From contig JACRFF010000114.1 in the NCBI GenBank assembly GCA_016218005.1, positions 1 to 7,818 of the forward strand: a DNA stretch of 7,818 nucleotides. The letters are read 5' to 3'. Under the pieces are notes generated by a model. The model saw only the letters and a list, made by a program, of their open reading frames with translations. It searched no databases and was not told the DNA's origin. The DNA is from Ignavibacteriales bacterium (GTDB lineage Bacteria; Bacteroidota; Ignavibacteria; UBA10030). Every line of letters begins with the position of its first letter. Position 1 is the first letter of the stretch. Positions 1 to 6,759 of the stretch are shown here, piece by piece. Position numbers and translations under genes: made by a program.

Positions 1-648
1 GGTTCCATACCACTGAAAGTTACGAATGCGAGCGGCCAGATTTCTATCACCGCGGGGACATCCTCGACGCCGCTTGGCATCAACGCCGGTGAATTGGGAA
101 GCATTCTTGACGCTTACAACACAAAACTTCCCGGCTATCTTTCATCGCTCGATACGCTTGCCGGTGCGTTGGTCAGCACCGTGAACACGATCCATGCTGG
201 CGGGTACGGTCTGGGCGCTGCTCCATCGACAGGCGTGGCATTCTTTACAGGCACAACCGCAGCTTCGATCGGCGTGAACGCGGCGGTGGCGAACAATCCT
301 TCGCTCGTTGCGGCATCCAGCGACGGTTCGCCGGGAGATAACAAAATTGCCCTTGCGCTGGCAGACGCCGGACAGAATCTTGTTCTCCAGAGCAATACTG
401 CTTCCGTTGCGGATTACTACAATGGATTTGTCGGCAATCTTGGAACGGCGATCAAGACGGCGCAAAATTCCGCCACATCGCAGGGACTCATTCTTGCGCA
501 ACTTCAGAATCAACGATCTTCGGTCAGCGGCGTCTCGATCGATGAAGAGATGGTGAAGATGATCCAGTATCAGCGTGCCTATCAAGCTTCGGCACGAGTT
601 GTAACGTCGGCGGACGAATTGATGAGAACCATATTGCAGATGGTGTAA
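1..648 (+). CDS. flgK: Flagellar hook-associated protein 1 FlgK, C-terminal part (5' end outside the window)
   Basis: This is the last 215 residues of FlgK, the first hook-filament junction protein, which is exported through the flagellar type III apparatus and assembled outside the cell between hook and filament. The frame is open from base 1, so the start lies upstream. FlgK usually has about 450-600 residues, so roughly the last third to half is visible. A stretch typical of FlgK, LDTLAGALVSTVNTIHAGGY (bases 157-216), precedes a GVAFFTG segment. The C-terminal D0 helix is the conserved flagellin/FlgK type, with SIDEEMVKMIQYQRAYQASA followed by RVVTSADELMRTILQMV; this amphipathic end is known to build the axial core. 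The TAA at 646-648 lies two bases before flgL, the standard flgK-flgL order. Family assignment is firm. No frameshift is seen in the visible part. Confidence 0.95.
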   Translation, partial: GSIPLKVTNASGQISITAGTSSTPLGINAGELGSILDAYNTKLPGYLSSLDTLAGALVSTVNTIHAGGYGLGAAPSTGVAFFTGTTAASIGVNAAVANNPSLVAASSDGSPGDNKIALALADAGQNLVLQSNTASVADYYNGFVGNLGTAIKTAQNSATSQGLILAQLQNQRSSVSGVSIDEEMVKMIQYQRAYQASARVVTSADELMRTILQMV

Positions 649-650
649 CC

Positions 651-1538
651 ATGCGTATCACGGAAAACCAAATAGCGAGCAGTTTTCTCAGCAGCATTAA
701 CTATACGCAGGGGCGGATTACCGACCTGCAAAGTCAGCTTGCAACGGGCAAGCGCGTGTTGAAAGTGTCGGACGACCCGCAAGCAACGGAACGCATTCTT
801 CGCTTGAACACCCAGCTTCAGCGTAACGACACGTTTCAGAAGAACATTGATGACGCCGTCAGTACGTTGGATACGACAGCGTCTGCGCTGAACGATTTCT
901 CGAACGTGCTTATCAAGGTGAAGGACATTGCGATTCAAACACGCAATGGCAGCCGACTCGATGCGTACCCGGCGTTAGCGCAGCAGATCGATCAGTTTAT
1001 CGACGAAGCATTGAATACTGCAAACACAAAATTTAACGGCAAGTACATTTTTGGCGGCGTCCAAACGACTAACCAGCCGTACACCATCGATGCGGGCCGA
1101 ACAACGGTCTCGACAAATGCCGCCGGCATTACAGGAACTATCGCTTATCCGGTTGGCGAGGGATTTTCTTTGCAGGTCAATGTCGACGGACAGCAAGCTT
1201 TTCAAGGGACGCAGATTTTCAATCAGTTGATTCAATTGCGCGACGCTCTGAAAGCCGGTACCGCTCCCACCAACGCGCAAATGGACGCGTTGGATGCAGC
1301 CATGGACAATGTGCTCGGTGCGGCGAGCAAAGCCGGTGCGCTTCAAACAAATTGCGAGAACATCAAAACGCAGCTTCAGGAGCAACAGCAAAAGCTCAGA
1401 GCGCTTCTTTCCGATCAGCAGGATGTCGATGTGGCGCAATCGGCGGTCGACCTCAAGAAAAACCAGACAATGCTGGAGGCCGCATTGAGCACTGGCGCTA
1501 ACATACTTCCCAAAACATTATTGGATTATCTCCGTTAG
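651..1538 (+). CDS. flgL: Flagellar hook-associated protein 3 FlgL
   Basis: FlgL is the second hook-filament junction protein and connects FlgK to the flagellin filament outside the cell. The 295-residue product is close to the usual FlgL length (about 300). The N-terminal flagellin-like D0/D1 helices are visible as MRITENQIASSFLSSINYTQ followed by LQSQLATGKRVLKVSDDP (residues about 25-43), the pattern shared by FlgL and flagellin. A KYIFGGVQTTNQPY segment near residues 130-143 is typical of FlgL. The C-terminal coiled helix (about 235-295) ends in ALSTGANILPKTLLDYLR. FlgL is preferred over flagellin because of the short middle domain and the position right after flgK. The ATG lies two bases after the flgK stop with only a weak ribosome site, which suggests translational coupling. 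The next gene starts one base after its stop. Confidence 0.95.
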   Translation: MRITENQIASSFLSSINYTQGRITDLQSQLATGKRVLKVSDDPQATERILRLNTQLQRNDTFQKNIDDAVSTLDTTASALNDFSNVLIKVKDIAIQTRNGSRLDAYPALAQQIDQFIDEALNTANTKFNGKYIFGGVQTTNQPYTIDAGRTTVSTNAAGITGTIAYPVGEGFSLQVNVDGQQAFQGTQIFNQLIQLRDALKAGTAPTNAQMDALDAAMDNVLGAASKAGALQTNCENIKTQLQEQQQKLRALLSDQQDVDVAQSAVDLKKNQTMLEAALSTGANILPKTLLDYLR

Positions 1539-1539
1539 C

Positions 1540-2316
1540 ATGAATCGCTCGCTCAATATAGGCACCATCGGAGGCTTAACGCTGGGATTGATCTCGATCT
1601 TCGGCTCATTCCTTCTTGAAGGAGGACAGTTCGGAGCGTTGATCCTCATTCCCGCAATGATTATCGTGTTCGGCGGCACATTTGCCGCAGCCATGATCGG
1701 CAGCGGTCGCGGATCCATGAACCGGTTTTTTTCGCTCATCGGACTTGTTGTGAGGCCGCCGGAGTACGATACCAACCGGGCCATTGAACTCTTGGTTCGG
1801 TTATCAATGATGGCGAGGAAAGAAGGACTTCTCTCGTTAGAACGCGAAGTCGAAAATGCCAACATCGATTTCCTCAGACGCATGATGCGTCTGGCTATCG
1901 ATGGAACGGAGCCGCACGTGCTGCGCGCACTTGCAGAGACGGAGATTCACTATGCCGCCGACCGGCATCATGAGGGAGCGCAGATGTTCCAGAAGATGGG
2001 AGGATATTCGCCCACGATGGGTATCATCGGCACCGTGATGGGATTGATTGCGACGCTTGCCGCCGCAGGAGACGACCCCAACCAACTTATTCATCATATC
2101 GCCAGCGCGTTTGTTGCAACGCTCTGGGGTGTCTTGATGGCTAATATCGTTTGGCTGCCGATCAGCGACAAATTGAAATTGATGCACGCCGAGGAACAGC
2201 GATTTGCCGAGCTTATTGTTGAAGGCGTCGCTGCCGTCCAAGCAGGGGAAATTCCGACGGTAGTAAGGGCACGGTTAGATAGCATGTTGGCGCGCACGCA
2301 GAGTGCAACGACATAA
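1540..2316 (+). CDS. motA: Flagellar motor stator protein MotA, short PomA/Bacillus-MotA type (first of two; likely Na+-type)
   Basis: This is the first of two MotA-family stator subunits. Five MotA and two MotB form an inner-membrane ion channel that turns the rotor. The 258-residue length and sequence fit the shorter PomA/MotP/Bacillus MotA branch. Four membrane segments lie at about 7-26, 32-54, 156-176 and 185-206. The cytoplasmic loop has R93 and E101 in ARKEGLLSLE, which match the rotor-contacting Arg90/Glu98 of E. coli MotA by position. TM3 reads SPTMGIIGTVMGL: P158 is the conserved proline, and T165 falls where PomA has Thr158, a residue linked to Na+ use, while proton-driven MotA has Ala. 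TM4 carries FVATLWG and ends in LPISDKL. Sodium preference is inferred from that one position. There is no clear ribosome site before the ATG, and the stop overlaps the motB start by one base, so the genes are probably translationally coupled. Confidence 0.93.
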   Translation: MNRSLNIGTIGGLTLGLISIFGSFLLEGGQFGALILIPAMIIVFGGTFAAAMIGSGRGSMNRFFSLIGLVVRPPEYDTNRAIELLVRLSMMARKEGLLSLEREVENANIDFLRRMMRLAIDGTEPHVLRALAETEIHYAADRHHEGAQMFQKMGGYSPTMGIIGTVMGLIATLAAAGDDPNQLIHHIASAFVATLWGVLMANIVWLPISDKLKLMHAEEQRFAELIVEGVAAVQAGEIPTVVRARLDSMLARTQSATT

Positions 2317-3044
2317 TGAAAAAACGATCGAGAAAACACGAAGAGCCGGACAACCAAGACCGTTGGCTGCTGACTTACGCCGATCTGATAACGCTGTTGC
2401 TCGGACTCTTTGTCATCCTGTACGCCATGTCAAAGATCGATGGAGGAAAGTACGAAGCCATCGTTGCGGCATTTGGTGATGTGTTTGGCGGCTCGCATCC
2501 GGCAGTCGTGAATGCGGCGCCACAAGCAATCGATCTTCCGGTTGCGACGCTCGTGCGTGAGCGGAAGCAAATTGAAGAGATGTTGGCGATGGGACTGAAA
2601 AAAGCGATCGCATCGGGGATGATTTCGGTTTCGCAGAATGAGCGCGGCATTACGGTGCATATCATGGAGGAACTTCTTTTTGCTTCCGGCAGCGCCGTGT
2701 TGAAGCAGAACTCGCTATCAACGATGGACACGCTGGCGAGCTTGTTGAAAACACTGCCAAACGACATACGCGTTGAGGGACACACGGATAATGTTCCGAT
2801 CAGTACGGCGCAATTTCCGTCCAACTGGCATCTTTCGGTGGCGCGGGCGGTCAACACAGGTTTCTATTTGATCGAAAAGCACCAGCTGAATGCGGAGAAA
2901 GTTACCGTGGTCGGATTCTCCGAATATCAACCGCTGGTGCCGAACACCACCGCCGAGAATCGCGCGCGCAATCGTCGTGTCGATATTGTCATTGTCACCA
3001 ATCTGGCGCAACAGAGCCAGCCCGAAACACAAAGCGGCCATTGA
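2316..3044 (+). CDS. motB: Flagellar motor stator protein MotB (partner of the first MotA)
   Basis: MotB is the peptidoglycan-anchoring stator subunit that carries the ion-binding aspartate. The 242-residue product begins with a basic cytoplasmic tail (KKRSRKHEE), then one membrane helix at about 18-37, RWLLTYADLITLLLGLFVIL. D23 in YADL matches the essential ion-binding Asp (Asp32 in E. coli MotB, Asp24 in PomB). A plug-like amphipathic stretch follows at about 44-60. The OmpA/MotB peptidoglycan-binding domain covers about 115-230, with VEGHTDNVPI (153-162), NWHLSVARAVNTG (170-182) and NRARNRRVDIVIV (215-227). YADLITLLLGLF resembles the Bacillus/PomB branch rather than E. coli MotB, consistent with its partner. 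The start overlaps the motA stop as TAATG with no separate ribosome site. The assignment to MotB is firm; its ion is inferred through MotA. Confidence 0.93.
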   Translation: MKKRSRKHEEPDNQDRWLLTYADLITLLLGLFVILYAMSKIDGGKYEAIVAAFGDVFGGSHPAVVNAAPQAIDLPVATLVRERKQIEEMLAMGLKKAIASGMISVSQNERGITVHIMEELLFASGSAVLKQNSLSTMDTLASLLKTLPNDIRVEGHTDNVPISTAQFPSNWHLSVARAVNTGFYLIEKHQLNAEKVTVVGFSEYQPLVPNTTAENRARNRRVDIVIVTNLAQQSQPETQSGH

Positions 3045-3062
3045 TTACACGTGAAGTATTTT

Positions 3063-3067
3063 GGAGG
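3063..3067 (+). promoter_or_regulatory. Ribosome binding site of fliW (possible CsrA-type GGA site)
   Basis: GGAGG lies nine bases before the fliW ATG in the 32-base gap after motB, and it decides the fliW start. It sits inside TTTTGGAGGAATG and offers two overlapping GGA triplets, the core of CsrA binding sites. A role in CsrA control is only an inference. Confidence 0.7.
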
Positions 3068-3076
3068 AATGAAGCT

Positions 3077-3493
3077 ATGAAATTCAATAATCATCAATTT
3101 GGCGAATTCGAATACGATGCTGAGCACGTTCTTCAATTTCCCGACGGCATCATTGGATTCGAGGGGAACAAAAAATTTATTGTCGTGAATGACGAGGACT
3201 CCGAGCCGTTTCGCTGGCTCGTGTCTCTGGAGGATTCCGAACTCAGTTTTCCGATGCTCGACCCCGCGCTCCTGAACGCCGAGTATGAAAATGTCGTGCC
3301 GAACGGCAAGGGCGCTACGATTTTTGTGGTGGCAAGCCTGCACGATGACCCGGCGCGGTCAAGCGTGAACCTGCGAAGCCCGATCGTTATTGATCCGGCA
3401 AGCCGGACGGGAAGACAGGTGATCCTGGATGAAGATCAATTCTCGGTGCAATATCCGCTCTTTGCGGCTCAGGTCCAAACCGAAGGAGTCTAA
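3077..3493 (+). CDS. fliW: Flagellar assembly factor FliW (CsrA antagonist)
   Basis: FliW is a small cytoplasmic protein that binds either flagellin or CsrA. In Bacillus, flagellin export frees FliW to sequester CsrA, which lifts repression of flagellin translation. The 138-residue product has family motifs: FPDGIIGFEG (about 21-30), a mid-protein FVVASLHDD, and the C-terminal NLRSPIVIDPASRTGRQVIL leading to QYPLF. The ATG at 3077 is chosen because GGAGG at 3063-3067 sits nine bases upstream and MKFNNHQFGEFEY matches the usual FliW beginning. A TTG at 3041 in the same frame would add 12 unrelated residues and overlap motB. Its stop is three bases before csrA, reproducing the fliW-csrA pair known from Bacillus, Campylobacter and relatives. 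Confidence 0.95.
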   Translation: MKFNNHQFGEFEYDAEHVLQFPDGIIGFEGNKKFIVVNDEDSEPFRWLVSLEDSELSFPMLDPALLNAEYENVVPNGKGATIFVVASLHDDPARSSVNLRSPIVIDPASRTGRQVILDEDQFSVQYPLFAAQVQTEGV

Positions 3494-3496
3494 CCT

Positions 3497-3742
3497 ATGC
3501 TGGTCCTGACGCGCAAAACCGATGAGACGATCATGATCGGAGATCAAATCGTGATCAAAGTTCTCGGCATATCGGACGGTCAAGTAAAGATTGGCGTTGA
3601 AGCGCCGCGGTCGGTAAAAATATTTCGCGCGGAAGTGTATGAAGCAATTCAGCGGCAGAATGTCGCCGCCACCCGCGTCAGCAAGCAGTCCGTGCAAAAC
3701 GTTGCCGGACTTTTGGCGAAACAATCGAAACGGAAGGAGTAA
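3497..3742 (+). CDS. csrA: Carbon storage regulator / translational regulator CsrA
   Basis: CsrA is a homodimeric RNA-binding protein that recognises GGA in mRNA leaders, often over the ribosome site, and blocks translation; in many flagellated bacteria its main target is flagellin mRNA. The 81-residue product has the characteristic beginning [20 protein letters not shown], then [19 protein letters not shown] and the second RNA-contact strand V40-K-I-F-R44. Leu4, Thr5, Arg6 and Arg44 match positions that contact RNA in characterised CsrA; position 45 is Ala where E. coli has Glu. Asn55 is also present in Bacillus CsrA, in the region that interacts with FliW. The family is usually 60-75 residues; the extra length is a basic tail ending KQSKRKE. 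AAGGAG at 3483-3488, within the end of fliW, is its ribosome site. FliW next door indicates flagellar control. Confidence 0.96.
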   Translation: MLVLTRKTDETIMIGDQIVIKVLGISDGQVKIGVEAPRSVKIFRAEVYEAIQRQNVAATRVSKQSVQNVAGLLAKQSKRKE

Positions 3743-3747
3743 ATCGC

Positions 3748-4638
3748 GTGTTCGTGTATGTCGGTATTGCCGTTGTGCTTGTCGGTGTCTTGGGCGGATT
3801 TGCCGCACACGGAGGACCCTTGGGGGTTCTTATTCAGCCGAGCGAATTTTTCATCATCGGCGGCGCCACAATCGGGTCGCTCATGATTTCCTCGCCTATC
3901 CGCAATCTGAAGCAGCTTGTCGCCGCCATTGGAGCAGTAACAAGGGGAGACCGGTATACAAAGGAAGTGTACGTCAACACGCTCAAGACAATGTACGAGG
4001 TCTTTACCATTGCCACCCGCGACGGTCTCATCAACCTCGAACAGCACATCGAACATCCTGAGAAGAGCGCTATCTTTGCGAAGAACGAGTTCCTGCTTCA
4101 ACATCACCACGGATTGGCGTTTTTCTGCGACACGATCAAACTCTTGCTTGGCGGCGGCGTGCCGCCCCACGACCTCGAGGCTATGCTTGAGGCAGATATT
4201 GAGTCGCATCATGCAGAAACAGCCACGACGCCGACGATGATTCAAAAAATTGGCGATTCGCTTCCGGGGCTTGGCATTGTGGCGGCCGTTCTTGGTATCG
4301 TGGTAACGATGCAAGCGATCGACGGCCCGCCTGCTGAAATTGGTAATAAGGTGGCGGCGGCGTTGGTGGGAACATTCATCGGAGTGCTGGCGTCGTACGG
4401 GTTTGTGCAGCCGCTTGCAACGCACATCGAAGTGTTGAACCAATCGGAAGCGCGGTTCTTCGAGTGCATCAAAGCGGGGGTGGTTGCCTTCTCGAAAGGC
4501 AACGCGCCTATTATGGTGGTGGAATTTTCACGCCGCGTGATCTTCAGTGATGTGCGGCCAACCTTTAACGAACTGGAAAGCGCCGTCCGATCATCGGCCA
4601 AGCCGGCTGAAAATCAACCGCCGCCGGAAAGCGCTTAG
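3748..4638 (+). CDS. motA: Flagellar motor stator protein MotA, E. coli type (second of two; likely H+-type)
   Basis: This second MotA belongs to the longer E. coli branch: 296 residues against 295 in E. coli, and key positions line up almost number for number. Membrane segments lie at about 2-20, 33-50, 171-190 and 202-222. The beginning (VLVGVLGGFAAHGGPLGVLIQPSE) matches the E. coli pattern GG-LG-L-QP-E. TM3 is DSLPGLGIVAAVLG, with P173 and A180 aligned to E. coli Pro173 and Ala180; Ala here is the proton-type state. P222 in QPLAT matches the second essential proline. VGTFIGVLASYGF and the VVEFSRRVIFSDVRPTFNELE tail are also E. coli-like. In the cytoplasmic loop E98 is kept, but position 90 is Thr with Arg at 91. 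GTG at 3748 is the start, with AAGGAG at 3734-3739 eight bases upstream. Its partner motB2 follows after eight bases. Confidence 0.94.
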   Translation: MFVYVGIAVVLVGVLGGFAAHGGPLGVLIQPSEFFIIGGATIGSLMISSPIRNLKQLVAAIGAVTRGDRYTKEVYVNTLKTMYEVFTIATRDGLINLEQHIEHPEKSAIFAKNEFLLQHHHGLAFFCDTIKLLLGGGVPPHDLEAMLEADIESHHAETATTPTMIQKIGDSLPGLGIVAAVLGIVVTMQAIDGPPAEIGNKVAAALVGTFIGVLASYGFVQPLATHIEVLNQSEARFFECIKAGVVAFSKGNAPIMVVEFSRRVIFSDVRPTFNELESAVRSSAKPAENQPPPESA

Positions 4639-4646
4639 GAACGACC

Positions 4647-5417
4647 GTGCACCACGAACTACCGGTTCTGATCGTCAAGAAGAAAAAAAATCAACACGGC
4701 GGCCATCACGGCGGCGCATGGAAAGTGGCGTATGCAGATTTTGTCACGGCGATGATGGCGCTGTTCATCGTGCTGTGGATCGTGGGGCAGAGCAAGCAAG
4801 TGAAGTCGTATATCGCCAACTACTTCCGCGACCCGGGCGCGTTTTTTGAGAATACGCGCGGCGGCGGTACTTCTGAATCCAATCAACCGCCACTGGCCGA
4901 ACCCGTAAGGGAAGAATCGCTGAGACGACAGAAGGAAAAGATGAAGGAGATGGCCTCCAGCGTGTTGACTGAACTGGAGAATCAGCCGCAATTGAAAGCG
5001 CTCGCAAAGCAGATCAAGGTGGAGTTTGATAAAGAAGGAATGCATATCGAATTGTTGGAGGCGTCGGAGTCGTTCTTTTTCGATATCGGAACGTCGACGC
5101 TCAAACCGCCGGCAGTACAAATTCTTCAGACCATTGCCCATCAACTTGGTACGCTGGATAACGACGCAGTCATTGAGGGACACACAGATAGCCGGCAATA
5201 CTCGCGCCCCGATGGTTACACAAATTTTGAACTGAGCGCCGAGCGAGCCAACAGTGCACGCCGGGTGCTGGCCGCGTATGGAGTTCGTGAGAGTCAAGTA
5301 GTGGAAGTTCGTGGATACGCAGATCGCAAATTGCGCAACACGGAAAACCCGCTCGATATCATCAACCGGCGCATCAGCATTTTAGTCAAATATAAAGAGG
5401 AGCACGCCGGTGGCTAA
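4647..5417 (+). CDS. motB: Flagellar motor stator protein MotB (partner of the second MotA)
   Basis: This is the peptidoglycan-anchored stator subunit of the second channel, 256 residues, shorter than E. coli MotB (308) because it lacks the long C-terminal tail. The N-terminus is basic and His/Gly-rich (KKKKNQHGGHHGGAWKVAYA). The membrane helix at about 28-47 contains AYADFVTAMMALFIVLWIV, the E. coli-type motif, and D31 is the proton-binding Asp. A plug-like stretch follows at about 50-62. The OmpA-like domain spans about 130-250, with IEGHTDSRQY (176-185), NFELSAERANSARRVL (193-208), VRGYADRKLR (221-230) and NRRISILVKY (240-249). The GTG at 4647 follows an AGGA at 4637-4640, eight bases after motA2 ends. 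Its last eight bases overlap the following response regulator gene, which suggests coupled translation. Confidence 0.94.
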   Translation: MHHELPVLIVKKKKNQHGGHHGGAWKVAYADFVTAMMALFIVLWIVGQSKQVKSYIANYFRDPGAFFENTRGGGTSESNQPPLAEPVREESLRRQKEKMKEMASSVLTELENQPQLKALAKQIKVEFDKEGMHIELLEASESFFFDIGTSTLKPPAVQILQTIAHQLGTLDNDAVIEGHTDSRQYSRPDGYTNFELSAERANSARRVLAAYGVRESQVVEVRGYADRKLRNTENPLDIINRRISILVKYKEEHAGG

Positions 5418-6606
5418 AGATATTTCCATTCTTGTCGTAGACGACGATGCGTCCCAAGTTGAGTTGATCGCGGAAGTGCTGGAACAGCCCGCAGGATATC
5501 GAATATTACAGGCGCAAAGCGCGAGCGAAGCGATGAACATCGCCCGGAAGGAAGACCTTTCGCTCATCATCAGCGATTACTATATGCCGGAAGAAGACGG
5601 CTTCTCGCTCTGCACGCAAATCAAGCGCGACCCGTTGCTTTGCCACATCATGTTCGTTCTCTTGACGGGGGCAACGGAAGTGGAGAAGAAGGTCAAGGGA
5701 TTTGACCTTGGCGCAGATGATTACATCACCAAACCATTCCACGCTGATGAACTGCGTGCGCGGGTCAAAGCGATGCTGCGATTGCGATTCCTTCAAGAAG
5801 AATTGGAAGATGACAAGCAGGAACTTTCCAATCTGTATCATGAATTGGAAAAAAGTTTTGAGGGCATCCTTGCGGTGCTCACCGACTTGATCGGGTTGCG
5901 GGTTCCCAACGCGCCGCTTCGTGCGCAACGGGCGGTGGACTTGGTGCGCTGGATGGGAGATCGGCTCGGTCTTGCGCCGGTGCAAGTGGACGAAGTTGCC
6001 CTTGCCGCCAGAATTCATGAGATCGGCAAAATTCAGCTTCCGGATAATCTGATTCGGAAGCCGCTTGCCGAGCTTTCAGAACAAGAACGAACGGCGCTCA
6101 ACCATTTTCCCGTTGTCAGCCAGACGATTATCAGCGGCATTCCGCGTCTGCAGGAAGTCGGCGTCATTCTCAAGCATCAGTTGGAAAATTTCGATGGCAG
6201 CGGCTTTCCGGACCATCTTTCGATGGAGCAAATCCCCATGGCGTCGCGGCTATTGCGAGTTGCGAATTTCATCGAGCAAGTAACCTCCGCCGGACCGATG
6301 ACAATGGAGCAAATCTTGGAGCAGACTATTCACGTGCGGGGGACGATCCTCGACCCCCGCATTGTTCAACTGTTAGACGAGTACCTTCGCATTATCCAAA
6401 ATCCCTCGTGGATGGAACACAAGAAGCAAATCTCCATCTACGAATTGACGGAAGGCATGACGCTGGCCAATGATCTTGCGACCGGAAAGGGAACGAAACT
6501 GCTTCCCAAGAACACGCGCCTTTCCCGTGCAAACATTGACCGCATTTTGGCCCACAACCAATTCGACCCGATCATCAACAACGTGTACGTGTTCGATTCC
6601 CCGTAA
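5410..6606 (+). CDS. Response regulator with receiver domain and degenerate HD-GYP-like domain
   Basis: This 398-residue cytoplasmic protein begins with a complete receiver domain (about 5-122): acidic pocket D11-D12-D13, phospho-acceptor D56 in ISDYYMP, T86 in LLTG and K108 in TKPF, so phosphorylation by a histidine kinase is expected. A charged helical linker (about 127-150) follows. Residues about 151-330 resemble an HD-GYP domain, but HD is H203-E204 in HEIGKI, the HHE motif reads Q257-L258-E259 before FDGSGFP, a motif His is replaced by Phe233 and the late metal Asp is Asn286. The fold is retained but cyclic-di-GMP hydrolysis looks unlikely. A small C-terminal segment (about 340-398), with ELTEGMTLANDL and TKLLPKNTRLSRANID, resembles the extension on many HD-GYP regulators. 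GTG at 5410 has AGAGGAG (5396-5402) upstream and overlaps motB2 by eight bases, tying it to motor function. Confidence 0.85.
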   Translation: MAKDISILVVDDDASQVELIAEVLEQPAGYRILQAQSASEAMNIARKEDLSLIISDYYMPEEDGFSLCTQIKRDPLLCHIMFVLLTGATEVEKKVKGFDLGADDYITKPFHADELRARVKAMLRLRFLQEELEDDKQELSNLYHELEKSFEGILAVLTDLIGLRVPNAPLRAQRAVDLVRWMGDRLGLAPVQVDEVALAARIHEIGKIQLPDNLIRKPLAELSEQERTALNHFPVVSQTIISGIPRLQEVGVILKHQLENFDGSGFPDHLSMEQIPMASRLLRVANFIEQVTSAGPMTMEQILEQTIHVRGTILDPRIVQLLDEYLRIIQNPSWMEHKKQISIYELTEGMTLANDLATGKGTKLLPKNTRLSRANIDRILAHNQFDPIINNVYVFDSP

Positions 6607-6667
6607 AAAACGGGCGGATGGGATACAACAGATTGGAAATTCCCGCACCGACGGCCGTTTTCCGCCC
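6607..6667 (+). terminator. Possible weak or alternative hairpin after the motility operon
   Basis: AAAACGG (6607-6613) can pair with CCGTTTT (6655-6661), and GGGCGGA (6612-6618) can pair with TCCGCCC (6661-6667). The two pairings share bases and exclude each other, and both enclose a loop of about 41-42 bases. The first ends in a short T run. This is not a classic intrinsic terminator; the position right after the last gene is the main support. Confidence 0.25.
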
Positions 6668-6730
6668 CACTGTTACATAGCTTCGGAACCACCTTCCTGA
6701 GTCTCTATTATAGTGTCTGAACCGACCCCC

Positions 6731-6759
6731 TTGCATCGGCGGGAGAGATAAGGTAGATT
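6731..6759 (+). promoter_or_regulatory. Weak sigma70-like promoter candidate before the propeller gene
   Basis: TTGCAT at 6731-6736 and TAGATT at 6754-6759 are separated by 17 bases and resemble -35 and -10 boxes, each imperfectly. It lies about 95 bases before the propeller start. Such matches are common by chance, and the consensus of this organism is unknown. Confidence 0.2.

Noticed and set aside
651..1538. Flagellin (fliC/hag) instead of FlgL
   Set aside because: The order after flgK, the middle segment KYIFGG and the C-terminal pattern fit FlgL; flagellin would be expected elsewhere.
3041..3076. TTG at 3041 as the start of fliW, adding 12 residues
   Set aside because: It overlaps the motB stop, has no ribosome site and adds residues unlike FliW. 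ATG 3077 has GGAGG nine bases upstream and fits the family start.
3649..4443. 264-residue open frame on the - strand over csrA and motA2
   Set aside because: It is a Cys/His/Arg-rich shadow with no family features, opposite two clearly recognised genes.
4659..5297. 212-residue open frame on the - strand over motB2
   Set aside because: It lies inside a conserved MotB gene and its sequence shows no domain.
5860..6400. Active HD-GYP cyclic-di-GMP phosphodiesterase
   Set aside because: Several metal-ligand positions are substituted (HE, QLE, Phe233, Asn286), so only a degenerate HD-GYP-like domain is called.
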